A stretch of DNA of 64,000 nt, from contig MNTV01000018.1 of assembly GCA_001917175.1 (NCBI GenBank), forward strand, positions 76,209 to 140,208, given 5' to 3'. How positions within the stretch are numbered: the stretch's first letter is position 1; each line of letters begins with the position of its first letter. Below the pieces are notes generated by a model. The model ran no database searches. It was not told the origin of the DNA and saw nothing but the letters and a program-made list of their open reading frames with translations. The translations under genes were made by a program, and so were the position numbers. Below, piece by piece: positions 45,448 to 53,812 of the stretch. Source of the stretch: Azospirillum sp. 51_20. Lineage in GTDB: Bacteria; Pseudomonadota; Alphaproteobacteria; RF32; CAG-239.

Positions 45448-45546
45448 TTTTCCCTTATCCTGTCAAAAAAATCAGGGCTAAAATAGCGCAAAGTCCGCGT
45501 TTTGGCAAGTTTTAAGTACAAATTTCCGCCGCTTTTGCCCGGAAAA

Positions 45547-45582
45547 GCAAAAAACGGGCAGATCCGTCATAAGATCCGCCCT
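45547..45582 (-). terminator. Terminator of the small-protein gene set
   Basis: The stem GGGCGGATC/GATCTGCCC, with one bulge, and a TTTTTT run on the minus strand lie 16 bases after the stop of the gene ending at 45598. Confidence 0.78.
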
Positions 45583-45597
45583 CATTTTCGGGAACGC

Positions 45598-45819
45598 TTA
45601 TTTCTCCGGAGTTTCCTTCCGGTACCGAAGCATTTTATACATGGCCAGAAAGGACGACAATATAAACGCGCCGAAAAAGAGATAGTAATATATCTCCATT
45701 CCTTCGGACACCCGGTCAAAATCCGGCGTCTCATCGGAATAGCCCGCCTCATTTTCCAATTTTGCCAGAACAAAGCTCAACCCGAATCCGGACAAAAGAG
45801 CCGGCCTCATCCAAAGCAT
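45598..45819 (-). CDS. Small membrane protein of unknown function, overlapping upstream gene
   Basis: The 73-residue protein has one clear membrane helix near the C-terminus (IYYYLFFGAFILSSFLAMY) and a hydrophobic start (PALLSGFGLSFVLAKL). Its first 71 bases overlap the end of the upstream gene in another frame. Two readings are possible: a separate, coupled gene, or a single longer protein split by a frameshift, in which the hydrophilic upstream frame continues into this one. No clear ribosome site precedes the ATG, which favours a frameshift or coupling. The family was not recognised. Confidence 0.45.
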   Translation of the reverse strand: MLWMRPALLSGFGLSFVLAKLENEAGYSDETPDFDRVSEGMEIYYYLFFGAFILSSFLAMYKMLRYRKETPEK

Positions 45820-46126
45820 TTATGGCGCAGGCTCCCATACGTGCATTGTTTTTTTCTTTTTTATATGCGTTTATATATTTTCCCGCCAGCGGAAGTCTTG
45901 ACATATATGGTTTATCAACCATTTCATCCCAATGATCAAGATTATCTTTGTATTGATCCGGCTGTTTCAGAATATCCCGAGAAGATATCATGTTATAAAT
46001 AATATCAGGAATAATACAATCTTTCCGATAACGATTACCGGCATTGCGGGGCTGAAAATATTCCCGATACATATTTTTTCCGTCATTAATGATATCCGAA
46101 AATATGTTCCGTTGATCTTGATACAT
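45749..46126 (-). CDS. Small hydrophilic protein of unknown function
   Basis: The protein has 125 residues from the ATG at 46126; a TTG 21 bases earlier is an alternative. It is rich in Tyr, Asn, Asp and Arg, with DLIINDGKNMYREY-like and NRYRKDCIIPDIIYNMI segments, two or three cysteines and no membrane helix. I do not recognise it. It begins 26 bases after the Cys-rich gene and overlaps the next gene in another frame by 71 bases. It might be an immunity- or effector-like accessory protein, but nothing shows this. Confidence 0.45.
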   Translation of the reverse strand: MYQDQRNIFSDIINDGKNMYREYFQPRNAGNRYRKDCIIPDIIYNMISSRDILKQPDQYKDNLDHWDEMVDKPYMSRLPLAGKYINAYKKEKNNARMGACAINALDEAGSFVRIRVELCSGKIGK

Positions 46127-46152
46127 ATTTTCTTTACTGTTTTGCAAAAATT

Positions 46153-46479
46153 TTAATCCGCAGTTTCTTCAAAATTGCAGCTGTTACTTTCGGAATCGTA
46201 TTTTCCTTTATATTTCAGGCAAAGTCCCGGAAGCACCTTTTCCAAAACATGATCATGGCATTTTGCATCATGTCCGCACCGGTCCAATGCGGCCAAAACA
46301 GCATCATACAACCAGACACAACCCGTTTTATGCGTCCACAACAGACAATCGTAGCGGCAGCGTTTTGCCTTTTCGTCCCATACCCCGCCGTTTTCCAGAC
46401 AAGTGCCTTTATGATCAAACAAAAAGAACAAAAACAGGAACGAGATAAAAATTGCCGGGCCGTAAAACAAAAACTTCAT
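46153..46479 (-). CDS. Membrane-anchored cysteine-rich small protein
   Basis: The protein has 108 residues. It begins with a hydrophobic segment (FLFYGPAIFISFLFLFFLF) acting as signal anchor. The exported part has nine cysteines, including CLENGGVWDEKAKRCRYDC, RCGHDAKC and CLKYKGKYDSESNSC, so disulfides are likely. AAGGG lies 9 bases before the ATG. The family was not recognised; CxxxGGxWxxxxxxC repeats occur in some alphaproteobacterial periplasmic proteins. It is the second gene of a four-gene set. Confidence 0.55.
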   Translation of the reverse strand: MKFLFYGPAIFISFLFLFFLFDHKGTCLENGGVWDEKAKRCRYDCLLWTHKTGCVWLYDAVLAALDRCGHDAKCHDHVLEKVLPGLCLKYKGKYDSESNSCNFEETAD

Positions 46480-46490
46480 CACTATTGCCC

Positions 46491-46652
46491 TTACCGGTAT
46501 TTTTCAGGCAGCGCTCTATTTTTCCGTCTATAATCGGAACAGGCAGCCGCGGCCGAAAGATTTGGATTGTTTCTTGCCCGTTCTCTTCCGACAGCTTTTA
46601 CGTTAAAGTCATGCCAATAATCGTTTTGAGTCATGTTCGAATAGTCTGTCAT
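46491..46652 (-). CDS. 53-residue small protein, first gene of small-protein set
   Basis: The frame MTDYSNMTQNDYWHDFNVKA... to EKYR has GGGGTG 8 bases upstream of the ATG and ends 11 bases before the next gene. It is basic and hydrophilic at the C-terminus (RRKNRALPEKYR). I recognise no family. The ribosome site, spacing and strand support a real gene heading the set. Confidence 0.45.
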   Translation of the reverse strand: MTDYSNMTQNDYWHDFNVKAVGRERARNNPNLSAAAACSDYRRKNRALPEKYR

Positions 46653-47060
46653 GTTTTTCACCCCGGTTAAAAATTAATACCACTGCATTTAAATTTATCT
46701 TAAAATCAAAAAATATCCCCCTTTTGCATTCTTCATTGTCAACAACGGGTGTCAATCACTTCTCCGGGGTTTTTTATTTCAGATTTGCAAGATATATTTC
46801 ATTTTTAAAAAAACAATCAACAAATTGTCACTTTTCAACAATTTTTGTTGTATAAACAATATGTTATCAATTCGGTTTTTCCTTGACAACATTTTGCCGG
46901 CGGCGCGAAAACAACGTTTTCGGAAAGCGTCGAAAGGCTCTTTTGACACCCCTTCCGTCAAGTCGAAAAAAGGATTTTTGCGCCGGAAAAAAACGGAACG
47001 TTTTGCGGTGGAAACGACATTTTCCCCTCAGGAAAGGAAAAACATTTCCGACGGACAAAG
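46653..47060. other. Gap between small-protein set and autotransporter terminator
   Basis: The left part is AT-rich and probably holds the promoter of the small-protein genes; no clean -35/-10 pair was found. The right part (46867-47060) has open frames on both strands but no ribosome sites or family similarity. I see no gene here. Confidence 0.35.
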
Positions 47061-47089
47061 AAAACCCCGTTTTCTGCAAACGGGGTTTT
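47061..47089 (-). terminator. Terminator of the autotransporter gene
   Basis: The perfect 12-bp stem AAAACCCCGTTT/AAACGGGGTTTT with a 5-base loop lies 25 bases past the autotransporter stop; it is symmetrical and can act on both strands. Confidence 0.85.
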
Positions 47090-47113
47090 CCGATTTTGCG
47101 GGAGAAACGGCAA

Positions 47114-50100
47114 TCAGAACGCGTAGTTGACACCGAGGTTGAAATTCAGATCCCGGTAGTCGCCGCCGAAGGTATAGCCGACGTCGGCAAAACCGTTCAG
47201 CTGTTTCGTGAAGTCCATGCTGCCGCCGACGATCACCCGTCCCAGCGTCATGTCCTCCAGTCCGCTGACGCTGCCGAGACTGGTTATCCGCACGTCACCG
47301 TCGCCGAACGTCTGAACCACGCTCGGTTTGACGAACAGTTTGGCGTAACCGTCGCCGTATTCAAACGTTTTCTCCGCCTTAACGCCGAATTCCAGTTCGG
47401 TTTCCGAAACGTCGTCATAACGGGCGGTTTTGCCCAGACCGTCGCGAACGGTATCAAAATCGATATGGACATAACGCACGCCGACCGTCGGTTCAACCAT
47501 AACGTCGGTTGCCGGCATAAAGACGACGCCGGCTTCCAAAGCGGCACCGTATTCCAGGCCGTCGGTATCGGCTTTAACGCCGTCGTCGGATTTCAGATCG
47601 GCTTTCTGCCAGCCGCCGTAAAGCGAGGACATCAGCCATGCGCTGCGGCCTTTGATCTGCGTATCGTAGCGATGGTACAAACCGGCCAGATAACTGTCAA
47701 TGTCTATGCTGCCGCCGGTCTTGGCGTAATAGTCGTCGCCTTTGCCGGAGAAGTCGTATTCGCCCTGGCGGTAGGAAACAAACAAACCGAGCTTGTGATA
47801 CGGATTAAGCTGCACGTCATAACCGGCCTCCAGTCCGTAAATATCAGCGTCGAACTCAAACGGAGAATCGACTTTGGCCGAATGATAACCCGGTACCACC
47901 CACAGGTTGGAGAGCTTTTTGCCGTCCCAGGCGTGATCGTACAGACCGCAGTTTCCGCAGTTGTCCTTATCATTTGCCGCTTTGGCGAAAACGTTGCCGA
48001 CCACGTTTCTGGTCTGTTCAAACGCCGCGGAAGGCAGGCCGGCATAGGCAACGACTTCGCCGGTCACTTCATTGGAATTGCCGTTCAGGTACCAGTTGTT
48101 GTTTTCGTGAACGGTACCCCAGTTGTAAGCGCTGCCGTATACCCGGTAAATCGAAAAATCGGCTGCGGTCGAGGCATCATCGTTCGGCGCTTCGACAAAC
48201 AGGATTTTGTTTTCCGGCTTAACATCTTCGGAAACGACATGCGCCACTACACCGGTGCTGCCTTTGACGTCGCCGTCAATTTTCAACACATCGGAAACTT
48301 CTTTTTCAGAATCGACGTTGACATGGAGAAGCGCACCGCTTTTTGCCGTATAATCGCCGGCAACGGTTCCCCGGCGGCCGCTGTCCTTACCGTTTGTCAG
48401 TGACAAAACACCTTCGTTTTCCACGTCGCCGGAAAGCTTCAGGTTGTTTTGTGCAAAATCAAGGGTGCCGAACCGGCCGATGTTTAAAGTGCCGTCATAG
48501 GCCAGGTCGCCGAAGAGCGATACAGCCGCCTGCCGGTTTTCGCTGCCTTCAATACCGATATTGTTCCAGCCGGAAACGGTTGCCAGGCTGCTGCCTTCTT
48601 CCGCCGCACCGCCGGTAATATCGTATTTGCCGTCTTTAAATACCAGATTTTTGCCTTTGGCGTTGTTGATCAGCGTATCTTTGAAAATGTCGTTGATACC
48701 GTTGCTGACGGTCAGCGAGGAAATATTTTCCGAAGTAAAGATGGAATTGTAATCAAAACTGCCGCCCATTACCGCCTGCCGGTCGATCAGGATATCGCCC
48801 TTCATCACCACGTCTTTGTTGATGTCCAGAATCGAATCCTTTTCGGCCGTCAGATCCGTCAGCTCGGTTTTATAGCGCACCGTCAGCGAACCGCCGGATT
48901 CCACCAGCGTGCCGCTGGCAAAGGTTTTGTTTTTGCCGATATTGCCCATGGTAAGCGAACCGCCCTTTTCCACCACCGTATTTTCAAAAACAACGTTGCC
49001 GACGGCAAGGCTGCTGCCGGTGACGGAACCGCCGTCTTTGATCACGGTGTTTTTCATGGTTCCTTTCATGTCAAGGCTGCCGCCGTTGACAACCGTGTTG
49101 TCGGCCATGCCGCCGCTGACGATACTGACCGAACCGCCGTTGACGATAAGGCCGTAAGTGCTTCCGCCGACGCGCAGCGAACCGCCGTTGACAATGCCGT
49201 TTGCCAGCGACGACTCGCCGTCGCGGACATCGACGCTGCCGCCGTTGATAACCATGCCGTCAGCCGCGGAATTTTCAAACGTAACCGAACCGCCGTCAAC
49301 CGTCGTATTGGTCACTTTCAGGCTGTCGTTCAAATCCAGCCGGCCGCTTTTCAGGTGCGTGCCGTCAACCGCGCCCGAATTGACGCTCAACGTGCCGCCG
49401 TCGATTGTCGTATTCTGCGCCAAACCGTCCCTGTCAACGCTCAGACTGCCGTTTGCGGTCAAATAGGCATCGACGGCTTTATTATCGGCAATATTAAAAC
49501 GATGTTCGTTTCCTTCACTGTCTTTGACCACCACGCCGGTTGCCGTGTTGGTGCTGGAAAGGCTGTAACCGCCGCCGTTTTCAATTGTCAGATTATTTAC
49601 TTTGCCGCTGCCGTCAACCGTAATCGAACCGCCGGAAGCGACCAACGTGTTTTCGGCCGCGCCGTCCCCTTTGACGGTAAATTTATTGCCGTCGGTTACA
49701 TGCAAACCTTCCGCCTTTTTATCCGCAATCGAAAAAGCGTTTTCGCCGTCTGCGGACTGTTGTTTGCCGTCGGCAATCTCAACATCCGTGGTCAGATCGA
49801 AACGGCTGCCCTCTTCCATCGTCAGGCCGTCGAATTTACCGCCGTCGGCCGTCAGTTTTCCTTCTCCGGCAACGGTCGTGTTATTCAGGCTGCCGCCGGA
49901 AACGTTCAGGCTGCCGCCGGCGTTGATATTGGTATTGTCGGCGGTAACGCCGTCAACGATGTCCAGGCTGCCGTTAACCGTCGTATCGTTCAGCTTTGCG
50001 CCCGACTCCGCTGTCAGCTTGCCCTGATTGACCACCGTTCCGTTGGCGGTGCCGTCGCCCCGCACAATCAGGGACTGGCCGTTATCCAAAACGAATCCGT

Positions 50101-51043
50101 CGGCAACATGATCCTTGATCGAAATGTTTTGCCCGTTGTTGGTACTGTTGCTTACCGTCGTGTCGGTCGAAATTTCAAATCGGCCGCCTTCTTCTATCGT
50201 TACATTGTCGATTGACGTGTTTTTGTCTACCGAAATCAGCTTGCCGCCGGAACCGTACCCGTCATCGGGACCTTTGACGACGCTGTTTGACAATGATCCG
50301 TTTTCGGTTACGGTAAAGGAAGAACCGCCGTTGATGACAAAGCCGTCTGCCTTATTGTTTTCAATCGAGAAAGTCTTTTCTTGTGTTTCTCCATAGTCTT
50401 TTTCATATTTACCGTTTTTAATCGTCATATCGGTCGAAAAGTCAAAACTCCCGCGCTCACTCATAAACAAGCCATCAATAACGACATCTTTTCCGGCAGA
50501 GATATGTCCTCCAGAGGCGACATTGCTGACTGTCGCACCGTCTTTTAAATTCAACGTGCCGTCATTAATTGCTACGGTATTAACCGTTGCTCCCGCTTCC
50601 ACATTCATGATGCCGTCGCTGTTAACTTGTGTCTTGCTCACATTGCTGCCGGCGGCCGCATTTAGCTCACCGCCGTCCATATTAGTCCCGGAAACGGTCG
50701 AACCGGCACCAGCGTTGATTGTTCCCGCGCTAATATTCGTATCATTCAGGGTTCCACCGTCATTGACATTGACCGTACCGCCGGTCCAAAAATCCGTTCT
50801 GACGGAAGTGCCGTTGGCAACTCCGCCTTTATTGACGTTCATCACACCGCCGTTGCTCACTTCATTGCCGTTGGCCGTTCCCCCCTCGTTGACATCCATT
50901 TGGGAGGCGTCACCGCCCAAGGAGCTGACAGTATTATTGTTGCAGTTGCCACCCGGACAAACGATCGTTTCCGCCATCGCATGGTTAAACGACAGCAAAA
51001 ACGTGCAAACCGTCGTCATGTAAAAAAGTTTTCTGGAAGACAT
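47114..51043 (-). CDS. AIDA-like autotransporter adhesin
   Basis: The 1309-residue type V-secreted protein has three parts. A signal peptide (LFYMTTVCTFLLSFNHAMA) is cut before ETIVC. The passenger (about 26-1010) is built from short GG-x-V/N-x-V-x-x-GG-x-A strands typical of AIDA/pertactin beta-helices; within it a longer unit, (F-x-I)-x-DNKA-x-G...G-x-x-x-V-x-x-x-G-x-A-x-NT, recurs about four times. The C-terminal autotransporter barrel (about 1040-1309) ends with LNFNLGVNYAF, the aromatic-ending sorting signal for BAM. GAGG precedes the ATG. Upstream, at 51151-51217, lies the 67-bp block shared with the right window edge. It is predicted to be displayed on the cell surface, with a role in adhesion or aggregation. 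All parts look intact. Confidence 0.9.
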   Translation of the reverse strand: MSSRKLFYMTTVCTFLLSFNHAMAETIVCPGGNCNNNTVSSLGGDASQMDVNEGGTANGNEVSNGGVMNVNKGGVANGTSVRTDFWTGGTVNVNDGGTLNDTNISAGTINAGAGSTVSGTNMDGGELNAAAGSNVSKTQVNSDGIMNVEAGATVNTVAINDGTLNLKDGATVSNVASGGHISAGKDVVIDGLFMSERGSFDFSTDMTIKNGKYEKDYGETQEKTFSIENNKADGFVINGGSSFTVTENGSLSNSVVKGPDDGYGSGGKLISVDKNTSIDNVTIEEGGRFEISTDTTVSNSTNNGQNISIKDHVADGFVLDNGQSLIVRGDGTANGTVVNQGKLTAESGAKLNDTTVNGSLDIVDGVTADNTNINAGGSLNVSGGSLNNTTVAGEGKLTADGGKFDGLTMEEGSRFDLTTDVEIADGKQQSADGENAFSIADKKAEGLHVTDGNKFTVKGDGAAENTLVASGGSITVDGSGKVNNLTIENGGGYSLSSTNTATGVVVKDSEGNEHRFNIADNKAVDAYLTANGSLSVDRDGLAQNTTIDGGTLSVNSGAVDGTHLKSGRLDLNDSLKVTNTTVDGGSVTFENSAADGMVINGGSVDVRDGESSLANGIVNGGSLRVGGSTYGLIVNGGSVSIVSGGMADNTVVNGGSLDMKGTMKNTVIKDGGSVTGSSLAVGNVVFENTVVEKGGSLTMGNIGKNKTFASGTLVESGGSLTVRYKTELTDLTAEKDSILDINKDVVMKGDILIDRQAVMGGSFDYNSIFTSENISSLTVSNGINDIFKDTLINNAKGKNLVFKDGKYDITGGAAEEGSSLATVSGWNNIGIEGSENRQAAVSLFGDLAYDGTLNIGRFGTLDFAQNNLKLSGDVENEGVLSLTNGKDSGRRGTVAGDYTAKSGALLHVNVDSEKEVSDVLKIDGDVKGSTGVVAHVVSEDVKPENKILFVEAPNDDASTAADFSIYRVYGSAYNWGTVHENNNWYLNGNSNEVTGEVVAYAGLPSAAFEQTRNVVGNVFAKAANDKDNCGNCGLYDHAWDGKKLSNLWVVPGYHSAKVDSPFEFDADIYGLEAGYDVQLNPYHKLGLFVSYRQGEYDFSGKGDDYYAKTGGSIDIDSYLAGLYHRYDTQIKGRSAWLMSSLYGGWQKADLKSDDGVKADTDGLEYGAALEAGVVFMPATDVMVEPTVGVRYVHIDFDTVRDGLGKTARYDDVSETELEFGVKAEKTFEYGDGYAKLFVKPSVVQTFGDGDVRITSLGSVSGLEDMTLGRVIVGGSMDFTKQLNGFADVGYTFGGDYRDLNFNLGVNYAF

Positions 51044-51126
51044 AAAAACCTCTTTTAAAATAAGTTAAAAACAAAAAATACAGAGAAAAACAATCACCCT
51101 TCGGTCATGTTCTAATGGTGAAAAGT

Positions 51127-51217
51127 ATTGTACGTTATTTAGATACAAAGTTTTTCTCCGCTTTCCCTTGATTTTTCGTCTTGATTTCCGCCGCATTTTA
51201 ACGTACCTTTTTTTGTT
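51127..51217 (-). promoter_or_regulatory. Shared 67-bp block plus TACAAT element, copy A (upstream of autotransporter)
   Basis: On the minus strand, a 67-bp block (51217-51151) beginning AACAAAAAAAGGTACGTTA is identical at 65 of 67 positions to 63891-63957. Exactly 18 bp after each block comes TACAAT (51132-51127 here). It lies about 85-175 bp before the autotransporter ATG, so TACAAT is a likely -10 with no good -35, and the block is a likely activator or RNA-polymerase contact region. The ends, TACGTTA and TAACGTA, are inverted repeats, so a short mobile repeat is the other reading. Confidence 0.7.
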
Positions 51218-51269
51218 ACCAACGAAAAATAAGATTTTTAAGGGGGGAAAACATATTGATTTTTGCGGC

Positions 51270-51289
51270 AAAAAAAGGTACCTTTTTTT
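51270..51289. repeat. 20-bp perfect palindrome of A7GGTACCT7 type
   Basis: A7-GGTACC-T7 forms a perfect palindrome about 50 bp upstream of the shared block, repeating its A7GGTAC motif. It could be a binding site or a relic of another copy. The rest of the gap from 51300 to 51490 has no recognised feature. Confidence 0.5.
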
Positions 51290-51493
51290 GTGACAGGCAA
51301 AAAGGATAATTTACACCCTAAAATCAACGGAAAAACGGGAACGAAAATACAGACGGCGCAAAAAAAAGCGGATTCCGCCCGAATGCCCGGCAACCGTTGC
51401 AGAAGCGGCCGGTTTCGTATGCTCCGGCCCGAAACGACGCGACCGCCCGGCCGACATTTTTCACTCAACCTTATCGGCCAATATTCAAACCAC

Positions 51494-51542
51494 AAAAAAA
51501 ACGACCCGGCAGACATTCGTTTAACGAACATTTACCGGGTCG
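51494..51542 (-). terminator. Terminator of dnaK
   Basis: A long stem (CGACCCGG...CCGGGTCG with inner ATTCG/CGAA pairing) with a T8 run on the minus strand lies about 25 bases past the dnaK stop. Confidence 0.85.
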
Positions 51543-51566
51543 TATTTGGTATAAAGAAGTCAGTTA

Positions 51567-53474
51567 TTACTTAACTTCCTCAAAATCGGCGTCAACGACT
51601 TTTTCGTCTTTCGGCGCTTCGGAAGCGCCGGCATCGGCACCGGCGGCACCTGCGGTCTGTCCCGCCGCGCCGGCATTCTTATACATTGCTTCGCCGAGTT
51701 TCAACGACGCCTGCATCAGGCTTTCGCTCTTTTCCTTGATGACTGACAGGTCATCGGCTTCAAGCGCGGTCTTCAACGCCTTGATTTCGGTTTCGATCGC
51801 CTGCTTGTCGGCTTCCGAAATTTTGTCGGCGTTTTCCTTCAGGGTCTTTTCGGTCGCATGAACAAGGCTTTCCGCCTGGTTCTTGGCTTCTACCGCCTCT
51901 TTCTTCTTCTTGTCGGCTTCGGCGTTGGCTTCCGCGTCTTTGACCATCTTGTCGATGTCGGCGTCGCTCAAACCGCCGCTGGCCTGAATGCGAATCGCCT
52001 GTTCCTTGTTGGTCGCCTTGTCTTTGGCCGAAACGTTGACAATGCCGTTGGCATCAATGTCGAAAGTAACTTCAATCTGCGGCATGCCGCGCGGCGCCGG
52101 CGGAATGCCGACCAGATCAAACTGACCCAGCAGCTTGTTGTCGGCGGCCATTTCGCGTTCGCCCTGGAAGACGCGGATGGTAACCGCGGTCTGTCCGTCT
52201 TCGGCGGTGGAAAAGACCTGCGACTTGCGGGTCGGGATGGTGGTGTTGCGGTCGATCAGACGGGTGAACACGCCGCCCAGAGTCTCAATGCCCAGCGACA
52301 GCGGGGTAACGTCCAAAAGCAGCACGTCTTTGACGTCGCCCATCAGCACGCCGCCCTGAATGGCCGCGCCGACGGCAACCACTTCGTCCGGGTTAACGCC
52401 TTTGTGCGGATCTTTGCCGAAGATTTCCTTTACTTTTTCCTGAACTTTCGGCATCCGGGTCATACCGCCGACCAGAATGACTTCGCTGACTTCGTTGGCT
52501 TTAAGCCCGGCGTCGGCCAAGGCTTTGCGGCAGGGTTCGACCGTGCGTTCGATCAGATCGTCGACCAGCGCTTCCAGTTTGGCGCGGGTGAGTTTGATGT
52601 TGAGGTGTTTCGGCCCGGTGGCGTCGGCAGTGATAAACGGCAGGTTGACGTCGGTCTGAGTGGCCGAGGACAATTCGATCTTGGCTTTTTCCGCCGCTTC
52701 TTTCAAACGCTGCAAAGCCAGACGGTCGTTTTTCAGATCAATGCCGCTTTCTTTTTTGAACTCGTCGGCCAGATAGTTGACGATGCGCTGGTCAAAGTCT
52801 TCGCCGCCGAGGAAAGTGTCGCCGTTGGTGGATTTTACTTCAAAAACGCCGTCGCCGATTTCCAGAATGGAAATATCGAACGTGCCGCCGCCCAGGTCAT
52901 AAACCGCGATGGTGCCGTTTTTGTTCTTGTCCAGGCCGTAAGCCAGAGCGGCCGCGGTCGGCTCGTTGATGATACGCAGAACGTCAAGCCCAGCGATTTT
53001 GCCGGCGTCTTTGGTCGCCTGACGCTGAGAATCGTTGAAATAGGCCGGAACGGTAATGACCGCCTTGTCGATTTTTTCGCCCAGATAGCTTTCGGCATAT
53101 TCCTTAATCTTTTGCAGAACGATTGCCGAAATCTGCGACGGCGCATATTTCTGTCCCTTGACTTCTACCCAGGCGTCGCCGTTGTCGCCGGGAACGATTT
53201 TAAACGGAACCAGTTTCTTGTCCTTTTCGACTTCCGGCGAATCGTAACGGCGGCCGATCAGACGCTTGATGGCAAACAGGGTGTTTTCCGGGTTGGTAAC
53301 GGCCTGACGTTTTGCCGCCGCGCCGACCAGGCGTTCGTTGTCGGTAAAGGCAACGATCGAAGGCGTGGTGCGGGCACCCTCGCTGTTTTCCAGCACCTTG
53401 GCTTCTCCGCCTTCCATAACCGCAAAGCAGGAGTTTGTCGTACCAAGGTCAATACCTATAACTTTATTGCTCAT
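51567..53474 (-). CDS. dnaK: Chaperone protein DnaK (Hsp70)
   Basis: The 635-residue protein is a full Hsp70: VIGIDLGTTNSCFAVMEGG at the N-terminus, the ATPase motifs INEPTAAALAYGLDK and IAVYDLGGGTFDISIL, VILVGGMTRMP, then the substrate domain (LLLDVTPLSLGIETLGG) and an acidic Gly/Ala tail ending in EEVK. It folds and protects proteins together with DnaJ and GrpE. In many alphaproteobacteria dnaJ follows dnaK; here the autotransporter gene follows instead. It is preceded by a TTGCTT-N17-TATATA promoter and a good AAGGAAAA ribosome site. Confidence 0.97.
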   Translation of the reverse strand: MSNKVIGIDLGTTNSCFAVMEGGEAKVLENSEGARTTPSIVAFTDNERLVGAAAKRQAVTNPENTLFAIKRLIGRRYDSPEVEKDKKLVPFKIVPGDNGDAWVEVKGQKYAPSQISAIVLQKIKEYAESYLGEKIDKAVITVPAYFNDSQRQATKDAGKIAGLDVLRIINEPTAAALAYGLDKNKNGTIAVYDLGGGTFDISILEIGDGVFEVKSTNGDTFLGGEDFDQRIVNYLADEFKKESGIDLKNDRLALQRLKEAAEKAKIELSSATQTDVNLPFITADATGPKHLNIKLTRAKLEALVDDLIERTVEPCRKALADAGLKANEVSEVILVGGMTRMPKVQEKVKEIFGKDPHKGVNPDEVVAVGAAIQGGVLMGDVKDVLLLDVTPLSLGIETLGGVFTRLIDRNTTIPTRKSQVFSTAEDGQTAVTIRVFQGEREMAADNKLLGQFDLVGIPPAPRGMPQIEVTFDIDANGIVNVSAKDKATNKEQAIRIQASGGLSDADIDKMVKDAEANAEADKKKKEAVEAKNQAESLVHATEKTLKENADKISEADKQAIETEIKALKTALEADDLSVIKEKSESLMQASLKLGEAMYKNAGAAGQTAGAAGADAGASEAPKDEKVVDADFEEVK

Positions 53475-53510
53475 AATCTTTTCCTTCGTAAATTTAACTT
53501 TCTAAACTGT

Positions 53511-53539
53511 TATATAGGAAGCTCGAATTTCATAAGCAA
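53511..53539 (-). promoter_or_regulatory. dnaK promoter
   Basis: On the minus strand TTGCTT (53539-53534) and TATATA (53516-53511), preceded by CC, are 17 bp apart, about 35 bp before the dnaK ATG. It resembles the Hsp20 promoter at 13581-13609. Confidence 0.55.
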
Positions 53540-53669
53540 TAGGTTAAGATATTTTTTTTGTTTTTTTGTCGCCGCCGCGGCTTTTTCCGGTTGCAAAGAC
53601 GGGAAACCGCCGTTTTCTCATGTTTTTCCACTGACAGACAAAAGATTCCGGAACAGTCGCACCTGTACT

Positions 53670-53697
53670 CTGACCGTGCCCGTCGGCACAGAACGGC
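53670..53697. repeat. Degenerate 28-bp intergenic repeat, copy 2
   Basis: This is the partner of 37219-37246 (22 of 28 identical, all differences transitions). It lies in the 338-bp gap between dnaK and the phosphorylase gene, where no gene is seen. Confidence 0.3.
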
Positions 53698-53756
53698 ACC
53701 ATTCCGGCGCTAAGCATTCAACTCCGATCAATCCCGGGGCTTTCCGTAAGGCATGT

Positions 53757-53787
53757 AAAAAAAAGCGGCAGCTTTTTTTGAGCCGCC
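53757..53787 (-). terminator. Terminator of the AMP-phosphorylase-like gene
   Basis: The stem GCGGC/GCCGC with a run of eight A on the plus side (a T8 run on the minus strand) lies about 26 bases past the stop of the gene ending at 53813. Confidence 0.7.
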
Positions 53788-53812
53788 GCCGCATGGATCC
53801 GAACGGTTTTCT

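Noticed and set aside
46883..48403. A 506-codon open frame opposite the autotransporter
   Set aside because: No motif or ribosome site; the autotransporter barrel on the other strand is certain.
51065..51271. A 68-codon frame covering shared block copy A
   Set aside because: Only its first part is shared with copy B, which stops after 17 codons, and the likely -10 lies downstream of its start, so translation is doubtful.
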